Shown in pieces: positions 6,944 through 10,478 of a DNA stretch of 10,478 nucleotides. The stretch's first letter is position 1; every line of letters starts with the position of its first letter. The notes beneath the pieces were generated by a model that was given only the letters and a program-made list of their open reading frames with translations, made no database searches and was not told the DNA's origin. Where the stretch lies: contig CAMDAL010000120.1 in NCBI GenBank assembly GCA_945888565.1, forward strand, positions 1 to 10,478, given 5' to 3'. The position numbers were made by a program, and so were the translations under genes. The stretch is from Devosia equisanguinis. Lineage in GTDB: Bacteria > Pseudomonadota > Alphaproteobacteria > Rhizobiales > Devosiaceae.

Positions 6944-7630
6944 CTAGATCGTGCTCTCGGTCGTGCCCGTGTCGGCCGCGGTCTTCTGGCGGACGGTCAG
7001 GACGCTCGAGAGATTGACGCGGGCGCCGCCGACCACGAGCACCGGCTCGGAGCCGGAGAAATCGACGCCGGTGACTTCGCCGGTCATCTGGGTGGCGACG
7101 TTGACCAGCTTGCCGTCGGCGTCACGGCCCTCGATGGTCACCGAATAGGAGCCGTTCGGCTTGGTGCGGCCATCGCTGCCGATGCCGTCCCACTTGAAGA
7201 CGCTCTCGCCCTGGGCAACCTTGCCGGTCTTCATGAAAACGACGTTGCCATCCTTATCGCGGACCGTGGCGGTGATGCTGGCGGCCTTGTCGGTGGCAAA
7301 ATGCCAGACCGCCTCGCCATCCAACAGCTCGGTCTTGGAGCCCTCGGCGGTAACCACCTTGCCGATGTAGCTAACGGCCTGGGAGTTGTTGGCGTTCTGG
7401 GTCGAGGTCATCATGGCCTCGAGAAACTGGTTGGTCTTGAGCTGCTGCTCTACACCGGAGAACTGCACCAGCTGCTGGGTGAACTGGTTGGTGTCGAGCG
7501 GATCGAGCGGGTTCTGATTCCGCAACTGGGTGGTGAGGATCTGCAGGAACGTGTCGAAGTTGTCGGCCAGCCGGGTGGCGCTGACATTGCTGGAGGATGA
7601 ACCGGAGGCTCCGACGCCGCTGACAGCCAT
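6944..7630 (-). CDS. flgD: FlgD, flagellar hook-capping (assembly) protein
   Basis: Scaffold that caps the growing hook so that FlgE subunits can be added outside the cell; secreted by the flagellar export system without a Sec signal. The 228-aa product is within the family's normal range. A low-complexity Ser/Gly start (1-20) precedes the conserved N-terminal export/cap region FDTFLQILTTQLRNQNPLDP (25-44) and QFTQQLVQFSGVEQQLKTN (49-67). A tudor/FnIII-like C-terminal core (about 85-215) follows, with the FLIG-like segment VFKWDGIGSDG (144-154). ATG 7630-7628 has AAGGAG shortly upstream, partly overlapping the fliK stop, and the intergenic gap is 12 nt, so it is co-transcribed with and probably coupled to fliK. 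Hook cap and hook-length genes together are expected to be sigma-54/FlbD-controlled late-middle genes. Confidence 0.96.
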   Translation of the reverse strand: MAVSGVGASGSSSSNVSATRLADNFDTFLQILTTQLRNQNPLDPLDTNQFTQQLVQFSGVEQQLKTNQFLEAMMTSTQNANNSQAVSYIGKVVTAEGSKTELLDGEAVWHFATDKAASITATVRDKDGNVVFMKTGKVAQGESVFKWDGIGSDGRTKPNGSYSVTIEGRDADGKLVNVATQMTGEVTGVDFSGSEPVLVVGGARVNLSSVLTVRQKTAADTGTTESTI

Positions 7631-7642
7631 GCGATGTACTCC

Positions 7643-9391
7643 TTACACGAACAGGTTGAGGCCGCTCTGCGAGGCAGAAGCGCGATAAAGGGTCTGGGCT
7701 GCGAGTTCGGTTTCCTCGGCGGCCGCGGTGCCGAAGGGGCCGAAGCCGGGCCGGCTATTGCCGCCATTGCCCTGGCCGGTGTCGGCGCCGGTGCCGAAAG
7801 GGTTCTGCCGCAGCGAGAATTCGAGGCTGGTCTTGCTGGCATCGAGGCCGGCCTGCTGCAGCGCCTGCTGCAGGGCGCGCTGGTCGCGCATCATCAAGTC
7901 GAGGGTTTCCGGTCGCTCGACGAACATGTGGGCGCTGACGGTGCCACTCTTGTCGAGATCGAGCTTTACGTCGATGCGGCCGAGATCGGCCGGGTCGAGC
8001 CGGATCTGGAAACGGGTGTTGCCGGCCTCGAAGTGCCGGGCGACCTCGAAGGCGACCTGCGGGTAGTTGAGCTGCTGCACCGGGGCCGAGTAGGCGGCGT
8101 GGATGGCGCGCGTCGCCGTCGGAGCAGAGGTCGCCGCAGCGGCAGCCTGGGCGCCCTGCGCTGCGGCATCGGCGTTGGTGACTAGCGGGGCCGCGACGGT
8201 GGGCGCCGCGTCTGGCCTGGCGCTGGCGGGGGCCGGACCGGCGGGCCGGCTGTCGGCGACGGCGGGTTCGTCGCTCGACCGGGCGCGGACGTCGAGCTTC
8301 ACTTCGGCGTCGAGTTCGAGATCGGTGGCGGGAGCGATCGGCGCCGGCTGCTTCGTTTCGCTGGCCCTTGCTTCAGGCTGCGCTGCAACGACCTGCGGTG
8401 CCTCGACCGGCTTCGCTTCGGGGGATGCGCTAGCTACGGCGGTCTGGCCGGCGAGCGTTTCGGGCAGGTCTAGGACCGGCGGTGCGATCGGCGCCGTTGC
8501 GGCGGCGGCCGCTGGCCTCGTCGCGGGCTTTGCCGTCAGGGCGGCGACGAGCTGCTCGAGTTCCGGGCTGGTGCTGCCGGGCGTGCGGGCGAGGCCGAGC
8601 TGTGCCATGGCGTCGTCGGCGATGTCGCCCACGGCGATGCGGTCGGCGAGCTGGGCCATGGCCCTCGCAAGCTCCGGCGACGCTTTTTCCAGCTGGGCTG
8701 CGAAATCCTTCAGGGCCGTGCCGAGCTCTGCGAGCTGCTGTGGCACGATCTGCGCCTGCATGACCTTCGGTGCCGGCTCGGCGACGGCGACCGGACCGGG
8801 GTTGAGCGGCGCGTCAGGGGCGTCGGAAGCGGGGTGCGGTGGTGGCAGGTCGCCGGCCGGAATGGCGGGCAGGATGTTGCCGCCGCTCGCCAGCTCGGTG
8901 AGCTTGCCGGTATCGACGGGCGCTGGCTGCAGCTGCGGCGCGCCGGCGAACCAGGCGGCGATGGCCTCGATGGTTTCGGTGAGCTTCTTCTCGAGCGCCG
9001 GATCGAGCGGCTCGCCCTGGTCGAGGGCGGAACGAGCCGCCTTCAGGGCGTCGGTGAAATCCTTCAGCAGCGCCTTGCCGGCCTCCGACTGCTGCAGGTC
9101 GGTGAGCTGGGGCAATTGCGGGGCGACGGGGACTGGCGGCTGTTCGGCGGGCGGCACGATGGCGGCGGGGGCAGCCGCCACTGCCGGAACAGCGAGGGCG
9201 GGCGTTGCCGTTTCGGCGTCGGCGGGCTGCTGTGCGCCCGGCGCGATCATTGCCAGAAGGGCGGCGAAGAGGCCGACCGCGCCAGCGCCTTCGGCATTGC
9301 CATCGGCCGGCGTGCCGTCGGGCCTGGTCGTGCCCGGAGCCGGGGCGATCAGCGAAGTGGAAGCCTGGAAGAAGCCGACGGGAACCGACAC
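7643..9391 (-). CDS. fliK: FliK-type flagellar hook-length control protein
   Basis: Secreted molecular ruler that measures hook length and triggers the export switch from hook to filament. From GTG 9391-9389 it is 582 aa. The long central region is rich in Ala, Pro, Glu and Gln (about 30-430), as usual for FliK and poorly conserved in sequence. The C-terminal Flg_hook domain (about 438-530) includes RFQIRLDPADLGRIDVKLDL (460-479), with the LxPxxLGxVxVxL pattern, and a helix with ALQQALQQAGLD. The short Gly/Asn-rich tail ends GLNLFV. The open frame continues upstream into the divergent mnmA gene, which cannot be real. The GTG is chosen for its GCGAGG ribosome site 6 nt upstream and because a sigma-54 promoter predicts a transcript start about 24 nt before it. 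The MVSVPVGFFQAST start is otherwise unverified. Confidence 0.92.
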   Translation of the reverse strand: MSVPVGFFQASTSLIAPAPGTTRPDGTPADGNAEGAGAVGLFAALLAMIAPGAQQPADAETATPALAVPAVAAAPAAIVPPAEQPPVPVAPQLPQLTDLQQSEAGKALLKDFTDALKAARSALDQGEPLDPALEKKLTETIEAIAAWFAGAPQLQPAPVDTGKLTELASGGNILPAIPAGDLPPPHPASDAPDAPLNPGPVAVAEPAPKVMQAQIVPQQLAELGTALKDFAAQLEKASPELARAMAQLADRIAVGDIADDAMAQLGLARTPGSTSPELEQLVAALTAKPATRPAAAAATAPIAPPVLDLPETLAGQTAVASASPEAKPVEAPQVVAAQPEARASETKQPAPIAPATDLELDAEVKLDVRARSSDEPAVADSRPAGPAPASARPDAAPTVAAPLVTNADAAAQGAQAAAAATSAPTATRAIHAAYSAPVQQLNYPQVAFEVARHFEAGNTRFQIRLDPADLGRIDVKLDLDKSGTVSAHMFVERPETLDLMMRDQRALQQALQQAGLDASKTSLEFSLRQNPFGTGADTGQGNGGNSRPGFGPFGTAAAEETELAAQTLYRASASQSGLNLFV

Positions 9392-9425
9392 GAATGCCTC
9401 GCGGACGAAGTTGTGCCGATAGCGT

Positions 9426-9441
9426 TGCAAGCGCCGTGCCT
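9426..9441 (-). promoter_or_regulatory. Sigma-54 (-24/-12) promoter of fliK-flgD
   Basis: The minus strand reads AGGCACG-GCGC-TTGCA against the consensus TGGCACG-N4-TTGCA, with the only core difference at the first base. The invariant GG (9440-9439) and GC (9428-9427) are separated by exactly 10 bp. The predicted transcription start, near 9415, leaves a 24-nt leader with GCGAGG before the GTG at 9391. Flagellar hook genes in Caulobacter use this promoter class with FlbD as activator. Confidence 0.85.
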
Positions 9442-9496
9442 GAATCGGAAGATCAGCGATTTCAATGGTTTGTCGAAACAGGTTCGGAGATTGAAT

Positions 9497-9511
9497 CGGC
9501 AGAAACCGCCG
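9497..9511. promoter_or_regulatory. Possible second, degenerate ftr-like site
   Basis: CGGCAGAAACCGCCG resembles CGGCAR-N3-TTGCCG with two mismatches in the right half. Its centre is 20 bp (about two helical turns) from the centre of the perfect palindrome at 9517-9531, the same face of the DNA. Caulobacter hook promoters use paired ftr sites. It is weak on its own. Confidence 0.3.
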
Positions 9512-9516
9512 GTGGG

Positions 9517-9531
9517 CGGCAATTGTTGCCG
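9517..9531. promoter_or_regulatory. Candidate FlbD enhancer (ftr-like palindrome)
   Basis: CGGCAA-TTG-TTGCCG is a perfect 6-bp inverted repeat with a 3-bp spacer. Its centre is about 109 bp upstream of the predicted sigma-54 start of fliK, the distance at which Caulobacter ftr enhancers work (about 100 bp). A close relative of the motif lies by fliF (4786-4800). The identification with FlbD rests on my memory of the ftr motif, on position, and on flbD being in the same cluster. Confidence 0.7.
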
Positions 9532-9554
9532 GGAGGGGCGATAGGGCGTATATC
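9526..9554 (+). promoter_or_regulatory. Sigma-70-like promoter of mnmA
   Basis: A -35 box TTGCCG (9526-9531), a 17-bp spacer and a -10 box TATATC (9549-9554). It predicts a start near 9561 and a leader of about 39 nt to the mnmA ATG. The -35 box is the right half of the ftr-like palindrome. The -10 is an ordinary match, not a perfect one. Confidence 0.55.
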
Positions 9555-9599
9555 GCGCCGATCCAAAGTGGCCCTTGAACCCATCCGGACGAGATAGAG

Positions 9600-10478
9600 A
9601 TGCTTAATTCGCTTGATCTGCCCAAGCGCCCCGAGGACACGCGCGTCGTCGTCGCGATGTCGGGTGGCGTGGATAGTTCCGTTGTTGCCGGACTGCTGGC
9701 CCGTCAGGGCTACGATGTGGTGGGCGTCACCCTGCAGCTTTACGACCATGGCGAGGCGACGCACCGCAAGGGCGCGTGCTGTGCCGGGCAGGATATTCAC
9801 GACGCGCGGCGCGTGGCGCAGGCGCTGAGCATCCCGCACTACGTGCTCGACTACGAGGAGCGCTTCAAGAACGCGGTAATGGAGCCGTTCGCCAATGCCT
9901 ACCGGCAGGGCGAGACGCCGGTGCCGTGCATCGCGTGCAACCAGAGCGTGAAGTTCGTCGACCTGATGGAAGTGGCGCGCGACCTTGGCGCCGACGTGCT
10001 GGCGACTGGGCACTATGTGCAGTCACGGCTCGTCGATGGGCGGCGGAAGCTGTTCCGGCCGGTGGATGACAGCCGCGACCAGAGCTATTTCCTGTTCGCG
10101 ACGACGCAGGAGCAGCTGGATTTCCTGCGCTTTCCGCTCGGCGGCATGACCAAGCCGGCGGTGCGCGAACTGGCGCGGGAACTGGGGCTGGAGATCGCTG
10201 AAAAGCACGACAGCCAGGACATCTGCTTCGTGCCGCAGGGCAAGTATGCCGACGTGATCCGCAAGATGCATCCCGAGGCGCTGGAGCAGGGCGAGATCGT
10301 GCATCTCGATGGCCGCGTGCTCGGCAGGCACGAGGGGATCGTGAACTACACGGTGGGGCAGCGGAAGGGTCTCGGCGTCGCGGCGGGCGAACCGCTCTAC
10401 GTCATCAAGCTCGAGCACCGGACCGGGCGGGTGATCGTGGGGCCGCGCGAGGCGCTGATGACCAAGACGGTGCGGTTG
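9600..10478 (+). CDS. mnmA: MnmA, tRNA-specific 2-thiouridylase (3' end beyond right edge)
   Basis: Cytoplasmic enzyme that makes 2-thiouridine at wobble position U34 of Lys, Glu and Gln tRNAs, using sulfur relayed as a persulfide from the IscS pathway. The frame is open for 293 codons to the window end. It shows the PP-loop ATP site SGGVDSSV (21-28), ATGHY (135-139), RDQSYFL (159-165), and the two catalytic cysteines in [11 protein letters not shown] (Cys113) and DSQDICF (Cys209). The [12 protein letters not shown] segment (249-260) opens the central domain. A second cysteine pair, GACCAG (59-62 region), is also present. The start [21 protein letters not shown], following the ATG, matches relatives from memory. 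The upstream ribosome site is weak (GAGATAGAG adjacent to the ATG). It diverges from fliK and is functionally unrelated to flagella. Confidence 0.95.
   Translation, partial: MLNSLDLPKRPEDTRVVVAMSGGVDSSVVAGLLARQGYDVVGVTLQLYDHGEATHRKGACCAGQDIHDARRVAQALSIPHYVLDYEERFKNAVMEPFANAYRQGETPVPCIACNQSVKFVDLMEVARDLGADVLATGHYVQSRLVDGRRKLFRPVDDSRDQSYFLFATTQEQLDFLRFPLGGMTKPAVRELARELGLEIAEKHDSQDICFVPQGKYADVIRKMHPEALEQGEIVHLDGRVLGRHEGIVNYTVGQRKGLGVAAGEPLYVIKLEHRTGRVIVGPREALMTKTVRL

Noticed and set aside
9392..9640. Extension of the fliK frame upstream to 9640
   Set aside because: It would overlap the divergent mnmA start and both promoters. The encoded residues are not FliK-like, and the sigma-54 promoter and GCGAGG site point to GTG 9391.

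Overview
The window is GC-rich, densely packed DNA from a Caulobacter-type flagellated alphaproteobacterium. The protein sequences look like Hyphomicrobiales, possibly near Devosia. That placement is inference from resemblance to remembered family sequences, not from a search. Most of the window is core flagellar biosynthesis plus part of the cell-cycle circuit that times it in Caulobacter (CtrA, SciP, FlbD, sigma-54).

Layout. Positions 1-4668 (minus strand) hold a tight operon fliF-fliG-fliH/flbE-fliN-flbD, running off the left edge inside flbD. Genes are 1-8 nt apart or overlap by one base. This is the gene order of the Caulobacter fliF operon, with the structural MS-ring/C-ring genes leading into the sigma-54 activator gene flbD. 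Positions 4669-4823 form a divergent control region with a CtrA-type site and an FlbD-type (ftr-like) palindrome, shared by fliF and a glutathione S-transferase family gene (4824-5471, plus). A strong symmetrical hairpin separates that gene from convergent sciP (5566-5844, minus). Positions 5845-6079 form a second divergent control region with CtrA-like sites facing both sciP and a pyridoxamine 5'-phosphate oxidase-like flavoprotein gene (6080-6634, plus). Positions 6635-6943 are non-coding and filled by a cluster of palindromic repeats. flgD (6944-7630) and fliK (7643-9391) form a minus-strand hook operon. Positions 9392-9599 are a third divergent control region. It carries a near-consensus sigma-54 promoter for fliK-flgD, a perfect ftr-like palindrome about 109 bp upstream of its predicted start, and a sigma-70-like promoter for mnmA whose -35 box lies in that palindrome. 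mnmA (9600 onward, plus) runs off the right edge.

How the parts fit. CtrA would switch on the fliF operon, which makes the MS-ring and switch proteins and, last, FlbD. FlbD would then act on the sigma-54 promoter of fliK-flgD (hook length control and hook cap) and, through the ftr-like site near fliF, possibly feed back on its own operon. SciP would close the CtrA loop. The window therefore seems to hold both the regulator gene and two of its likely target sites.

Most coding content is ordinary. The items most worth a second look are the paired ftr-like sites, the overlap of the mnmA promoter with one of them, an in-frame 24-bp tandem duplication in the RBM2 region of fliF, a GANTC methylation site inside a CtrA box upstream of the flavoprotein gene, and an unexplained 8-bp dyad in the sciP control region. 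I found no wholly new system, and no tRNA, rRNA, CRISPR array or insertion sequence.
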